NCBI GenBank assembly: GCA_009926935.1
Contig: RFNZ01000010.1
Coordinates: forward strand, 1-63,775
Source of the DNA: Pseudomonadota bacterium
GTDB lineage: Bacteria; Pseudomonadota; Alphaproteobacteria; Micavibrionales; UBA1664
Reading direction: 5' to 3'
DNA: 63,775 bases
Every line of letters starts with the position of its first letter. The stretch's first letter is position 1. A model generated the notes under the pieces. The model saw nothing but the letters and a program-made list of their open reading frames with translations, searched no databases and had not been told where the DNA came from. The position numbers and the translations under genes were made by a program. Below, piece by piece: positions 8,005 to 18,247 of this stretch.

Positions 8005-10035
8005 ATGACTTTCTCTCGCCTATTTCCGCGGATCCTTTTTATGCTTCTCGTCCTTTGCGGCGGATTGAGGCCAGAGGCCGCATGGGCGGCAGATGGCATT
8101 ATCAACATCGGTGATCTTCCGGGTGGGCCAGTTCAAACCTACTCCAACGCCATGACAAACACAGGCAGCGTTATTGTCGGCTACGGGCAAACTGCTGCGG
8201 GTTGGAATGCCTTTCGCTGGACGCCCTCCGGCGGGCTTGAAAATTTAGGCGATCTGCCAGGCGGGTCTGTAGACGGTTATGCCTATGATGTATCCGCCGA
8301 TGGCAACACCATCGTTGGTTGGGGGAACGGCGTGAATGGTTGGGAAGCCATTATGTGGACTCCGTCCGGCGGTCTCGTTGGTCTCGGCGATGTCCCTGGA
8401 GGTAGCACGTATAGCGGTGTTGGTGCCGTATCGGCAGATGGGTTGATGGCAATCGGCGGCAGCAATACGGCCAATGGCTACGAAGCCGCAACCTGGACAC
8501 AGGCAGGCGGTTGGGTCACCTACGGTGATCTTCCTGGCGGTGGTTTTAGCAGCTGGTTTTATGGGGCAACGCCAACGGCGAACGTCATGGTTGGCTACGG
8601 TGAAACGGCAGCTGGTACTGAGGCAATGTACTGGACGCAGGCGGGCGGCATGGTCAGCCTTGGTGATTTGCCTGGTGGCGCAGTCAACGCGTATATGCAG
8701 GCTGTCTCTGATGACGGGCTGGTCATGGGTGGTGCTGGCAACAGCGCTTCAGGCTGGGAGGCCATTCGCTGGACAGCCGAGGATGGCTTGACCGGCCTTG
8801 GTGATTTGCCAGGCGGCAGTTTTAACAGTTACGTTTTTACCGTCAGTGGTGACGGAAAAATCTTGGTAGGCTCAGGTACAACCGCCCTTGGCTACGAAGC
8901 CTTCCGCTGGACCGAGGAAGACGGCATGGTCAAACTCTCGGACTGGTTGGTCGGCAACGGCATCTCTCTTACGGGCTGGAATTACCTGAAATACGTCGGC
9001 GGCATCAACTACAACGGCAGCATCATCACGGGGATTGGCGTAACTGCCGCTGGTGAGGAGGTATTCATCGCAACGGTCGGCGGCCTCATTACGCCTACGG
9101 ATGCGGCCGCAAGCCTCGCATCCGTACAAAGCGTACCGCAAATCGGCAACCGTTCCATGAACCTTATCATGCACGGTTCGCACCATAGGTCTCTTTATGA
9201 TCAGGGGTACGAGGATAATCACGGCAATTGCGTCTGGGCCAATGTCGATGCCTCGAAGTATAACCGTTACGATGCTCATGTGGAGTTGGCCGAGGTAGGG
9301 GCCTGCCGGGATGTTGTGCCGGATCAGGTACGTGTGGGCGTCGGTATCGGCACCAGCCGGTCTCGCGAGGATCTGGTTCTGTTCGGTGAAACGGAAACGC
9401 AAGGCCAGTACGCTGTGGTTGAAGCGGACTGGAAAGTGCCAAACACACCGGTCGTGGCCTCGGTTACCGGCATGGCAGGCACATGGGATGCAGATGTAAA
9501 GCGCGGCTACATGAATGCAGGCAGCATCGATACCTCAAGAGGCGAGACCGATATGACAGCCCAAACGTTACGTTTCAGGTTAGAAGCCAGAAACGTGGCG
9601 AATGTTCAGGGTGTTTCGATTTCTCCGCGTATCGAGTACGCAGCAACGCGCACGCACATGGATGGCTATACAGAAACCACGGGCGGCTTTCCCGCTCGCT
9701 TTGATGAGCAGACATCCTATGGTCACGAGGCGCGTATTGGCGTAACCGCAACGCGACCAATCACCGAAAAAACGACCGCAAGCCTAACAGCCGAGGCAGT
9801 ACATCGCTTTGACAGCGATACGGCAAAATCGTCAGGTGAAGTTTTGGGCTTGTTTGATTTCAGCGAACCTGGTCAAAATATCACGCAGACATGGGGCCGC
9901 ATTGGCCTCGATGTCGATCATAAGCTTAGTAGCGCTTCTGCGGTATCACTCTCCGTTCACGGCGCCAGCCGCGGCGAAGACCCGGATATCTCGGCATCTG
10001 TTTCCTACAAGCGCAGCTTTAATATACCGGAATGA
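8005..10035 (+). CDS. HAF-repeat surface protein with autotransporter-like C-terminus
   Basis: 676 residues from ATG 8005. A hydrophobic signal peptide (PRILFMLLVLCGG) ends near AAWA-ADG at residue 28. Residues 30-330 hold about six repeats of 47-49 residues built on LGDLPGG, VS.DG..IVG.G, A.GWEA.RWT and GLVGLGD, the HAF extracellular repeat. From about residue 390 the chain changes to alternating aromatic/polar strands (FRLEARNVA, ISPRIEYAATRTHMDGY, ARIGVTATRP), which fit an autotransporter beta-barrel. It ends in FNIPE, without the usual terminal phenylalanine. Probably exported and surface-exposed; ligand unknown. ATG 8041 is an alternative start. No strong ribosome site is visible. Confidence 0.8.
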   Translation: MTFSRLFPRILFMLLVLCGGLRPEAAWAADGIINIGDLPGGPVQTYSNAMTNTGSVIVGYGQTAAGWNAFRWTPSGGLENLGDLPGGSVDGYAYDVSADGNTIVGWGNGVNGWEAIMWTPSGGLVGLGDVPGGSTYSGVGAVSADGLMAIGGSNTANGYEAATWTQAGGWVTYGDLPGGGFSSWFYGATPTANVMVGYGETAAGTEAMYWTQAGGMVSLGDLPGGAVNAYMQAVSDDGLVMGGAGNSASGWEAIRWTAEDGLTGLGDLPGGSFNSYVFTVSGDGKILVGSGTTALGYEAFRWTEEDGMVKLSDWLVGNGISLTGWNYLKYVGGINYNGSIITGIGVTAAGEEVFIATVGGLITPTDAAASLASVQSVPQIGNRSMNLIMHGSHHRSLYDQGYEDNHGNCVWANVDASKYNRYDAHVELAEVGACRDVVPDQVRVGVGIGTSRSREDLVLFGETETQGQYAVVEADWKVPNTPVVASVTGMAGTWDADVKRGYMNAGSIDTSRGETDMTAQTLRFRLEARNVANVQGVSISPRIEYAATRTHMDGYTETTGGFPARFDEQTSYGHEARIGVTATRPITEKTTASLTAEAVHRFDSDTAKSSGEVLGLFDFSEPGQNITQTWGRIGLDVDHKLSSASAVSLSVHGASRGEDPDISASVSYKRSFNIPE

Positions 10036-10038
10036 TTC

Positions 10039-11661
10039 TCACTTCAGCCAATACGGATATTTCTTCTCGTTCCAGCCGATGACGGCAATGCGCTTGTTAA
10101 AGCGGTACATCTGGCTGTGATAGATCGAGTAAAAAAGGCCGTGATCCGGCACGCCGTCATCGCGGATGATGACAAGTCCGTTCTTATGCTCCTTGATCCA
10201 TGGATCGATGGTAGGCCCCTCAACAAGGTCGAGGTGCTTTTCAAGGCGCAGTACGTACCCGTACTCCCCATCGTATTTTGGCGCGGCTGCAATGGGGCGA
10301 TCGGCGTATTGCTCCATCGTGTGGCGTAGGGGCGAGAGGTCATAGCGCGGGAAAAAGCTTTGCCCAAGCTGGATATGAACGAAAATCATAAGCATGAACG
10401 CCGATACCGCCATGGCCCTGAAACCTTGGTCAGGGCGACGTTCGCTGAAATACCCGAGGGCGACGGCAAGCCCGATATGGGTACCCGCCACCCACGGCAT
10501 AAAACCGTCCATGATGTGGTCCCAGTGCTTGATCTCGATACCGGTGATACGCATAGACCAGTAGTCGCAAAGCAGAATGAGGGATGGCGATGCGCTTGCA
10601 ACAATTGGCAAACCCGCAGCCCAACCCTTGCTGTTTTTTGAAAGCAGCAAGGCCAGAAGCACGCAGGCCGCAGGCAAAAGCGGAACCATGTAGTGAATCT
10701 GTTTGCTGCTGATAAGCGTAAAAAACAAAAACACGGGCACGATCTGGCACAGCAAAAATTTCACGGCGCGGCGGTTGTCGTCACTCTCGCTCAAAAGATT
10801 TTTGGCTTTTGCGCGCATACCGGCCCAGAAGGCAGGCCATAAGGCAAGCGGCGCCAGAAACGACAGGACAACCGGAAAATAAAACCAGAATGGTTGTTGA
10901 TGGTCAAAAGCGTTCACCATCCGCCCAGCCGATTGCTTGAGGAAGATTTTTTGGGCATAGGCATCGCCCCCTTCAATGGCGGCGGGTATGGCCCAAGAGA
11001 GGGCAATGGCAGCGCCAATCAAAACGGAAATGCCAATCCCGCCATACCATTTTTTCCATGATGTGGCAGGCGTCCACAAAGGGGCCAGTAAGGCCGCTGG
11101 TAAAATATAAATCAACGCAACAGGGCCCTTCGCGAGAATGCCGAAGCCGATGGCGCCGCCAAGCGCAATCCATGTCCACGCACCACCTTTTTGCGATGCG
11201 TGCCAGATAGCCAAGAGTCCGCACAGCACAAATACGGTCAAAAGACTGTCAAACATGATCATGCTGGCGTAAATCAAAAACAATGGCAGCGCCGCCAGCA
11301 TCATCATGCTGCGTGAGGGCAGCTGGTCGTGTTTTGGCAGTATGTCTTGCGCAAGCTTGGCCGTGAGGGCAAACAGCGCAAGGATAAAGACACCAAGGAC
11401 AGCCCTTGCGGGTGCGACCTTGACACCAAAAATTTCCCACGATGCTCGGATAAGCCAAAAAAGCAGCGGCGGCTTGTGCGAGTACGGTTCGTAATTCAAA
11501 GTCGGCAGCAGCCACGTATCGCGCACCAGCATTTCCCAGGCAACGCTCATGTAGCGCGTTTCATCAACAGGCATTAGCGGCCTGAAAAGTGTGATGGCAA
11601 TAAAGATGGCAGCCCAGCCTAAGGCAATTGCAAGCCATGTGCGCGTGGTATCGCGATTCAT
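10039..11661 (-). CDS. Family 39 glycosyltransferase (ArnT/PMT-like)
   Basis: About 540 residues with roughly a dozen hydrophobic helices. The N-terminal catalytic loop carries MPVDETRYMSVAWEM, and HKPPLLFWL follows. These are the hallmarks of membrane glycosyltransferases that move a sugar from a polyprenyl-phosphate donor to a lipid or protein acceptor. ATG 11661 overlaps the stop of the upstream LAB_N gene as ATGA, which is why a longer start at 11700 is rejected. Together with LAB_N and the GT2 enzyme it forms an envelope-glycan operon, possibly acting on lipid A; acceptor and sugar are inference. Confidence 0.85.
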   Translation of the reverse strand: MNRDTTRTWLAIALGWAAIFIAITLFRPLMPVDETRYMSVAWEMLVRDTWLLPTLNYEPYSHKPPLLFWLIRASWEIFGVKVAPARAVLGVFILALFALTAKLAQDILPKHDQLPSRSMMMLAALPLFLIYASMIMFDSLLTVFVLCGLLAIWHASQKGGAWTWIALGGAIGFGILAKGPVALIYILPAALLAPLWTPATSWKKWYGGIGISVLIGAAIALSWAIPAAIEGGDAYAQKIFLKQSAGRMVNAFDHQQPFWFYFPVVLSFLAPLALWPAFWAGMRAKAKNLLSESDDNRRAVKFLLCQIVPVFLFFTLISSKQIHYMVPLLPAACVLLALLLSKNSKGWAAGLPIVASASPSLILLCDYWSMRITGIEIKHWDHIMDGFMPWVAGTHIGLAVALGYFSERRPDQGFRAMAVSAFMLMIFVHIQLGQSFFPRYDLSPLRHTMEQYADRPIAAAPKYDGEYGYVLRLEKHLDLVEGPTIDPWIKEHKNGLVIIRDDGVPDHGLFYSIYHSQMYRFNKRIAVIGWNEKKYPYWLK

Positions 11662-11999
11662 TGGCCTGCGGATTCCTGCTGGCGGCGGCGTTCGCGCCAT
11701 ACAAGCATGATATTACGGATATAAACGATAAGCCCGATGCCCTGCCCCATCATGAAAACGGGATCCTGACGGTGGATGGAATAAATGAAAAGGATAAACC
11801 CGCCACCCAGCGAGAAGTACCAGAACACATCGGGGATAACGCTCTTACCCAGTTTTTCCGATGCGATCCACTGCACAAGAAAGCGCATGAAAAAAAGCGC
11901 CTGCGCGGCAAAGCCGATGATGAGCCACATATCGGCGCTCGTAAACGGGCCGGAAAAAATTGAAAACACGGCATCATGTGCAGCTGTTTTGGTGCTCAT
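11658..11999 (-). CDS. Lipid A biosynthesis N-terminal domain (LAB_N) membrane protein
   Basis: 113 residues with three hydrophobic segments. The family blocks are ALFFMRFLVQWIASEKLGKSV, FWYFSLGGGFILFIYSIH, RQDPVFMMGQGIGLIVYIRN. LAB_N proteins are found alone or fused to LpxB and next to PMT and GT2 genes, with a presumed accessory role in sugar-lipid transfer. Starts and stops overlap its neighbours by ATGA on both sides, so translation is coupled. Confidence 0.88.
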   Translation of the reverse strand: MSTKTAAHDAVFSIFSGPFTSADMWLIIGFAAQALFFMRFLVQWIASEKLGKSVIPDVFWYFSLGGGFILFIYSIHRQDPVFMMGQGIGLIVYIRNIMLVWRERRRQQESAGQ

Positions 12000-12724
12000 G
12001 CTTTTTCTTCACGGGTCACAAGGTGGACAGGTTTTGCGCGGGCCTGCAGCCAGCGTACGCCGATTAGGTCGACAATCCCGACCCACAGGCGGTTCATCAC
12101 GCCGTATTTCGATGTACCGCGGGTGCGCGGGCGGTGTTTCACGGGGCAGAGCGCGATCGCAACACCGGCACGTATCATAAGGGCCGGCAAAAACCGGTGC
12201 ATGTGGTTGAAATAGGGAAGCGCAAGATAGTCATCGCGGCGGAACATCTTAAGGGCGCAGCCAGTATCGCTCACCCCGTCATTGAGAATCCATGAACGGA
12301 TGCGGTTCGCTGTGCGGGATGAAATTTTGCGCACAAGGTTGTCTTCGCGCTTGGCGCGCTGCCCTGCAATCATCACGCGGTGCCCCGCATTGGCCCGTTC
12401 CATGAACACGCCAAACATGCCGACAATGCCCTCAGGGTCGTTCTGCCCGTCACCGTCAAGTGTCACGCAAATAGGCTGCGTGGATGCGGCAACGCCGGTC
12501 CATGTAGCGCAGGACTGGCCGGAGCGCGGGGTCTGGGCCACAACACGCAGCATGGGTTCGATGCTCTGGATGCGCTTGAGTTCGGCAATGGTGTTGTCCG
12601 TGCTGCCGTCATCGACATACACGATTTCCATCAGCGGCACCCTGTTTTTCAGGGCCGCAATTTCGGCAACCAGCGGGGCGATGTTTTCCGCTTCGTTATG
12701 GACCGGTACGACGACGCTAAGCAT
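11996..12724 (-). CDS. Family 2 glycosyltransferase (dolichyl-P-mannose synthase/ArnC type)
   Basis: 242 residues. GT-A fold signature: LSVVVPVHNEAENIAPLVAEI, VYVDDGSTDNT, LDGDGQNDPEG with the metal-binding Asp pair, then the HRFLPALMIRAG and RGTSKYG blocks typical of polyprenyl-phosphate sugar synthases. It has no clear C-terminal membrane helices, unlike ArnC. It probably charges a polyprenyl-phosphate carrier that the downstream GT39 enzyme uses. The stop overlaps the LAB_N start (ATGA). Confidence 0.87.
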   Translation of the reverse strand: MLSVVVPVHNEAENIAPLVAEIAALKNRVPLMEIVYVDDGSTDNTIAELKRIQSIEPMLRVVAQTPRSGQSCATWTGVAASTQPICVTLDGDGQNDPEGIVGMFGVFMERANAGHRVMIAGQRAKREDNLVRKISSRTANRIRSWILNDGVSDTGCALKMFRRDDYLALPYFNHMHRFLPALMIRAGVAIALCPVKHRPRTRGTSKYGVMNRLWVGIVDLIGVRWLQARAKPVHLVTREEKA

Positions 12725-12735
12725 GGGCGAAATGC

Positions 12736-13275
12736 TTAAAGGAGGGCGGGCTTCCCGGCAAGGTCTTTTAGCATAAGGGGAAGTGGTGTCGGGCTAGCGC
12801 CGCTGGCACACCAAAGCGCAGCCCCGGCAACGTCGACAATCACAGGCATGCGGTGATGAAACGGCTTTACAGGGTCACCGGCCTCTTGCGTTAAAAGCGC
12901 AAAGCAAACCTGCTCGTCCGGTGTACGGGTCCAGAGCCCGCAGAGGCCGAAAATCTCATGGTCAGCCGCACAAAAAAGCCGTCCTTTTTCAAAAAACCCC
13001 GTTGCTGGCGCAACGCAGCGGTGTCCGGCAGCCCAGTCAGGGGCAAAAAGGGGCTTCTGATGCACGCTCTCGGAGCGGATATTGATAAGCGGTCTGGTTT
13101 CGTTCTCAAGGGGCCATGACCACCGGGCAAGGCCAAGACGGCCCTTGGCAATGACAGGCAACGTCATGCCGGGAAGTGCGGCAGAAAAATGCGAAAGGCC
13201 AGCAAGAGATGTCTCGACGTTAAAATCCGCCAGAATCTGCGCAAGCGTTCGCTTGACTTCAAATTTTCCGCACAT
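12736..13275 (-). CDS. SOS response-associated peptidase family protein (YedK/HMCES type)
   Basis: 179 residues, shorter than the usual 200-230. The catalytic Cys2 is present (MCGKFE). So are the conserved NIRSES segment, the RCVAPATGFFE block with the active-site glutamate, and HHRMPVI with the histidine. Family members cross-link to abasic sites in single-stranded DNA through Cys2. The stop is 11 bp upstream of the GT2 start, so it may lead that operon although the functions differ. The missing length is mostly in the central variable part. Confidence 0.85.
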   Translation of the reverse strand: MCGKFEVKRTLAQILADFNVETSLAGLSHFSAALPGMTLPVIAKGRLGLARWSWPLENETRPLINIRSESVHQKPLFAPDWAAGHRCVAPATGFFEKGRLFCAADHEIFGLCGLWTRTPDEQVCFALLTQEAGDPVKPFHHRMPVIVDVAGAALWCASGASPTPLPLMLKDLAGKPALL

Positions 13276-13364
13276 TTTTATTTTACCTCAAGATGCTGCA
13301 CTGTATCTTGCAAGGGTGCGTCATTTCAGCATAGCTTCAGCCAATCTGAAACTAGGTTCATATT

Positions 13365-16300
13365 ATGTCCAGCGAAATTATCCTGAAAAGCCTCCCCAAA
13401 AACACACCTTCTCCCTATCGCGTATTTGCCACCGCCTTTATGGCAGGGCTACAGAAGGAGGATTTTGCAGACCACAAACCCGCCGATATAACGGCGGCGT
13501 TGGAGGGTATCTGGAAATTCGGCAAAAAAAGAACCAAGGATGAGACGCTCGTAGGCACTCATATCGTCAGCGGTTCCAAAAAAGGCTGGTTACATGAGAG
13601 GACAAGGATATTCATCGTTTCATCGGACCGGGCGTTCATCATCGACTCGGTAACGGCCGAACTTAACCGCCGCAACTTAAGCATCCGCACGCTGTTCCAC
13701 CCTGTTCTTTCGGTCAAACGTGACGCGAAGGGCGAAATCGTATCGGTGGGCTCCCGCGATGACGGCAAGGGCACAAACGAATCCTGGTTGGTGATAGACG
13801 TGCAAGGGGCCATCGGCGCCACGCAATCACGTATCCTTGAACAGGATATCACTCGCGTTATGGATGATGTGATGCTGGCCACGCGTGACTGGCCGCAAAT
13901 GAAGGCAGCCCTGCGCGCATCCGCATCCGAAGTCGAGCAGGTTAAAGTTAAAAATCCTCCAATACCGCTTTCGGAGTGCGCGTCTTTTTTAAGATACCTG
14001 CATGATGACAATTTTACGCTGCTCGGTTACCGCGAGTACCGCTTTTCGGAAAAAGACAAACAGATCGTGTCTTCCATCGTGCCGGGCCGGAGCATGGGGC
14101 TACTCTCAAACGAGCGCATGCCGGTCTACATCAACAAATCAAGCATCCCGCTCCCGCAGGATCTACAGCGCATGCGGCTCGATGCACCGGTCGTATCCGT
14201 CTATAAGGTCAACCGCCGTTCCAGCGTGCACCGCCATGTACCGCTGGATGCTGTCACGATCAAAATCTATGATTCAAAAGGCAAAGCGACGGGCGAGAAA
14301 CTCTTCATCGGTTTGTTCACTTCGGTAACCTATTCGCGCAGTGTGGCCGATGTGCCGCTGATCCGCGAAAAAGTAAAAAGGGTGATAAACGATGCGAAAT
14401 TCGCCAAGGATTCGCATGATTACAGGGCCATAGCCCATATCCTTGAAAAATATCCACGGGATGAGCTGTTCCAGATGTCTGTGCCGCAGATCGCGGATTA
14501 TGCCTCGGGCATTCTGCGCCTGCAGGACAGGCCGCGCGTTGCGCTTTATCCGCGTGTGGATGAATTCCGTCGTTATATTTCCTGCCTCGTCTACGTTCCG
14601 CGCGACCGTTACGAAACCAATCTTCGCCTTGCCATCCAGCATATCCTCGAGAAGGACCTCGACGGAAAATGTGACAATTTTTACACGACACTCGATGACT
14701 CGCCGCTTGCGCGCATCATGTACATCATCACGACCGAGCAGCGCATTCGCCGCGACTATGATTTTGAGGTTATCGAACGAAAACTGGTTGAGGCCTCCCG
14801 TACATGGCCAGAAAAACTGCGTTACGCGCTCATGGAAAGCACGGCGGATGAACGCCGCGCGATCGAGCTGGCAATGTCTTACGACACGGCCTTCGACCTC
14901 AGCTATCAGGAAAGCCATACGCCTGCGAGCGCCTTGGCTGATATCGCAAAAATCGAGGAAAGCATCGCAAGCCACAGGATCGCGCTCGATTTTCAAAAAA
15001 GCGCTGATGGCGGCATTCGTCTCAAACTTTATCACCCGCATAAGGCTGCAGCTCTTTCCGATGTCATGCCCGTGCTTGAAAACATGGGTCTGCGCGTAGA
15101 GGCCGAGTTGCCGTTTGAAGTCTGCCCTCAGGAGGGGGCGGTCACGGTCTGGATTCACGAAATCCAGTTGAAAACCCCCGCAGGCGCATCAATCGATTTT
15201 ACCGAGGTCAAGGCAAATGCCGAGGCCGCGCTTATGGCCACATGGTACGGACAGGCTGAAAACGATACCTTGAACGCCCTTGTCTTAACAGCAGGGCTTG
15301 AGTGGCGCGATGTCGTTATTCTGCGGGCGTATACAAAGTACATGCAGCAGGCCCGCGTTTCCTACACACCTGCATATATCAGCAAGGCCCTGACCGATCA
15401 CCCGACACTGGCCTCCGCATTGGTAGGCCTCTTCCATGCGATGCACGATCCTTCCTTGCCGGACTCAAAACGCCGCATCAGGGAGTGGGAAAGCTCGATC
15501 ACGACCGGCCTTGAAGCCGTCAAAATCCTGGATCAGGACCGCATCATCCGTTTTATAAAATCCTTGATCGATGCCACGCTGCGCACCAATTTCTATCAGC
15601 GTGATGAGGCAGGGCATCTGCGCCCGGCTCTGTCCCTTAAATTTGATAGCGTCAAGGTCATGGCACTGCCTGATCCGCGCCCGTGGCGCGAGATATTCGT
15701 ATACTCGCCGCGCATGGAGGGCATCCACCTCAGGACAGGTAAAATTTCCCGCGGCGGGATCCGCTGGTCCGACAGGCCCGAGGATTTCAGGACCGAGATT
15801 CTGGGCCTCATGCAGGCACAGCAGGTTAAAAACGCCGTTATCGTACCTGAAGGGGCCAAAGGCGGGTTCATTCTCAAAAAGCTGCCAGAGGGCGCAACGC
15901 GTGAGCAAACGCAGGCCGAGGGTATCGAGTGTTATAAAATGCTCGTTCGGGGTATGCTCGATATCACTGACAACCTGAAGGGCGAAACGGTCATCCATCC
16001 GCCGCATGTCGTGAGGCATGATGGCGATGATCCGTATCTGGTTGTCGCGGCCGATAAAGGTACGGCTACGTTTTCGGATATCGCAAATGGTTTGTCTGCC
16101 GAATACGGGTTCTGGCTTGGCGATGCGTTCGCATCCGGCGGCTCGGCAGGTTACGACCATAAGGAAGTCGGGATAACGGCCCGCGGCGCGTGGGAATGTA
16201 TCAAACGCCACTTCCGCGAACTGGGCAAAGACATTCAGAAAGAGGCGTTTGATGTCATAGGTGTGGGTGACATGGGCGGTGATGTGTTTGGCAACGGCAT

Positions 16301-18155
16301 GTTGCTTTCAAGGCATATCTGCCTTGTGGGGGCCTTCAACCATCAGCACATTTTCTGCGACCCGAATCCCGATCCCGCAACAACCTTTAAAGAACGCGAA
16401 AGGCTGTTTCACGGCGTCAAGGGCTGGGGCGATTACGATCAGAAACTCCTCTCGAAAGGCGGGCGTATTTTCAATCGCTCCGAAAAATCTCTAGTCCTGA
16501 CCAAAGAGATCAGGGACCGTTTCGGTATTTCTTCCGAAAAAGTTTCACCGAGCGAGCTAATGAACGCGATGCTGAAATCGAAATGCGATCTTCTGTATTT
16601 CGGTGGTATCGGCACCTACGTAAAGGCATCAAGCCAGACCCATCAGGATGCAGGCGACAGGGCCAATGACGCCTGCCGTGTGGATGCATCGGAAGTAAAT
16701 GCAAAAGTGATAGGCGAGGGCGCAAACCTGGCCCTGACCCGCCGCGCAAGGGTCGAGCTCGGGCTCAAAGGCATCAAACTGAATGCCGACTTCATCGATA
16801 ACTCGGGCGGTGTCGATTGCTCCGACCACGAGGTCAATATCAAAATCCTTCTGCAGGATCTGACGGGTGGCACAAAGCCGGAACTCAATCTGAAGCAGCG
16901 TAACGCACTGCTCAAAGAGATGACGGACGAAGTGGCAGGTCTCGTCCTACGCAATAACCACCAGCAATCTCAGGCCATCTCGCTAGCTGAGCTTGATGCC
17001 GTCGAGTGTCTGCCCGTTCACGGCCGCCTCATCGATATGCTGGAACGTAAAACGGGCATGAAACGGACTGTTGAAGGCCTTCCCTCTTCAGCCGAGATCG
17101 AAGCGCGCCAGCGTGATCACAAGGGCCTGACGCGGTCCGAGCTTGCAACGCTCATATCTTTGGCCAAAATCCAGATATCAAAGGCCATGTTGGCGGGCGG
17201 TATCCCCGATGACCCGCTCTCGGAAGACTGGCTGATGCACTACTTCCCTGAAAAACTGGCCAAAAAATATCCAAAACAGATTCGCCGCCACCGCTTGCGG
17301 CGCGAGATCATGGCAACGCAGATGACGGCTTCCATCGTCAATCGCTTGGGTCCAGCTTTCATCATGACAATGGAAGAAAAACGCGGCGTGGATGTCGAAA
17401 CCATCGCCCGTGCATCCTTCCTTGCGCGTGAGGCCTATGATCTAAGGCCGCTCTGGCATGGGCTGGAAGTGCTGGATGGCAAGATCCCGGCCTCGGTTCA
17501 GCTGAAATCCATGAAACAGATTTCGCGCCTCATCGAAGCGACCTCGGCATGGATCCTCCGTCACGGCAATGACATGGTGGGCAAGGGTTCTCTTGCCGAT
17601 AAAAGCGTGCTCATGCGTGCCTGTATCAAGGCAATTGAGGGCAGCCTCAAGGATGCCCTGCCTCAAGCCAGACGCCAGCGCATGATAGAGGCCGTGAATG
17701 TTTCGGCCGAAAGCGGGCTGCCGCCTGCCCTTGGTGCGGCGCTAGCCAATCTCGGGCCGCTGCGTTCGGCACCTGATATCATTCGGGTAACTGGTCCCAA
17801 TCCAAAAGCGTTGCCGACGGCGGCGACGGTCTTCTTCCATGTGGGCGATGACCTGCACTTTGATTTCCTGCGCCAGCAGGCGCGCCTCCAGCAGGGGGCC
17901 AGCTTCTGGCAGTCAGAGGCGATTGACGGTGTCATAGGCCAGCTCTATTCGACACAGGCCGATCTCACTCGTCGCATTCTGGCAGAGACAGATGCCAAAA
18001 AACCCGCGCTCCGGCGCCTTGAGGCATGGAAAGACCAGAATGTCGAAAGCCTGCGCCAGTATGAGATGGTCCTGGCTGACATGCGCCGCGTGCCGCAGCT
18101 CAGCCTTGCCATGTTGATGTTGGCCGAGCAACGCCTGAGGCAGTTTTGTAAATAG
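13365..18155 (+). CDS. NAD-specific glutamate dehydrogenase, large (180 kDa) type
   Basis: 1,596 residues, matching the large GDH class common in Proteobacteria. It oxidises glutamate to 2-oxoglutarate with NAD. The long N-terminal region (to about residue 700) is regulatory. The catalytic part includes GGIRWSDRPEDFRTEI near 795, the lysine block PEGAKGGFILKK near 830, DITDNLKGE, ADKGTATFSD, FASGGSAGYDHKEVGIT and the NAD-binding VIGVGDMGGDVFGNGM, then FFDPNP-like (IFCDPNPDP). The gene stands alone and diverges from the SRAP operon; the 89-bp spacer must hold both promoters. Confidence 0.95.
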   Translation: MSSEIILKSLPKNTPSPYRVFATAFMAGLQKEDFADHKPADITAALEGIWKFGKKRTKDETLVGTHIVSGSKKGWLHERTRIFIVSSDRAFIIDSVTAELNRRNLSIRTLFHPVLSVKRDAKGEIVSVGSRDDGKGTNESWLVIDVQGAIGATQSRILEQDITRVMDDVMLATRDWPQMKAALRASASEVEQVKVKNPPIPLSECASFLRYLHDDNFTLLGYREYRFSEKDKQIVSSIVPGRSMGLLSNERMPVYINKSSIPLPQDLQRMRLDAPVVSVYKVNRRSSVHRHVPLDAVTIKIYDSKGKATGEKLFIGLFTSVTYSRSVADVPLIREKVKRVINDAKFAKDSHDYRAIAHILEKYPRDELFQMSVPQIADYASGILRLQDRPRVALYPRVDEFRRYISCLVYVPRDRYETNLRLAIQHILEKDLDGKCDNFYTTLDDSPLARIMYIITTEQRIRRDYDFEVIERKLVEASRTWPEKLRYALMESTADERRAIELAMSYDTAFDLSYQESHTPASALADIAKIEESIASHRIALDFQKSADGGIRLKLYHPHKAAALSDVMPVLENMGLRVEAELPFEVCPQEGAVTVWIHEIQLKTPAGASIDFTEVKANAEAALMATWYGQAENDTLNALVLTAGLEWRDVVILRAYTKYMQQARVSYTPAYISKALTDHPTLASALVGLFHAMHDPSLPDSKRRIREWESSITTGLEAVKILDQDRIIRFIKSLIDATLRTNFYQRDEAGHLRPALSLKFDSVKVMALPDPRPWREIFVYSPRMEGIHLRTGKISRGGIRWSDRPEDFRTEILGLMQAQQVKNAVIVPEGAKGGFILKKLPEGATREQTQAEGIECYKMLVRGMLDITDNLKGETVIHPPHVVRHDGDDPYLVVAADKGTATFSDIANGLSAEYGFWLGDAFASGGSAGYDHKEVGITARGAWECIKRHFRELGKDIQKEAFDVIGVGDMGGDVFGNGMLLSRHICLVGAFNHQHIFCDPNPDPATTFKERERLFHGVKGWGDYDQKLLSKGGRIFNRSEKSLVLTKEIRDRFGISSEKVSPSELMNAMLKSKCDLLYFGGIGTYVKASSQTHQDAGDRANDACRVDASEVNAKVIGEGANLALTRRARVELGLKGIKLNADFIDNSGGVDCSDHEVNIKILLQDLTGGTKPELNLKQRNALLKEMTDEVAGLVLRNNHQQSQAISLAELDAVECLPVHGRLIDMLERKTGMKRTVEGLPSSAEIEARQRDHKGLTRSELATLISLAKIQISKAMLAGGIPDDPLSEDWLMHYFPEKLAKKYPKQIRRHRLRREIMATQMTASIVNRLGPAFIMTMEEKRGVDVETIARASFLAREAYDLRPLWHGLEVLDGKIPASVQLKSMKQISRLIEATSAWILRHGNDMVGKGSLADKSVLMRACIKAIEGSLKDALPQARRQRMIEAVNVSAESGLPPALGAALANLGPLRSAPDIIRVTGPNPKALPTAATVFFHVGDDLHFDFLRQQARLQQGASFWQSEAIDGVIGQLYSTQADLTRRILAETDAKKPALRRLEAWKDQNVESLRQYEMVLADMRRVPQLSLAMLMLAEQRLRQFCK

Positions 18156-18247
18156 GTAATAAAATTACCGTATGAATTTTTTGACAGTATTATTCAAAAT
18201 GAATAACACTGATAAGAGTCATAAAAAAACGACCGACAGAACAGGGC

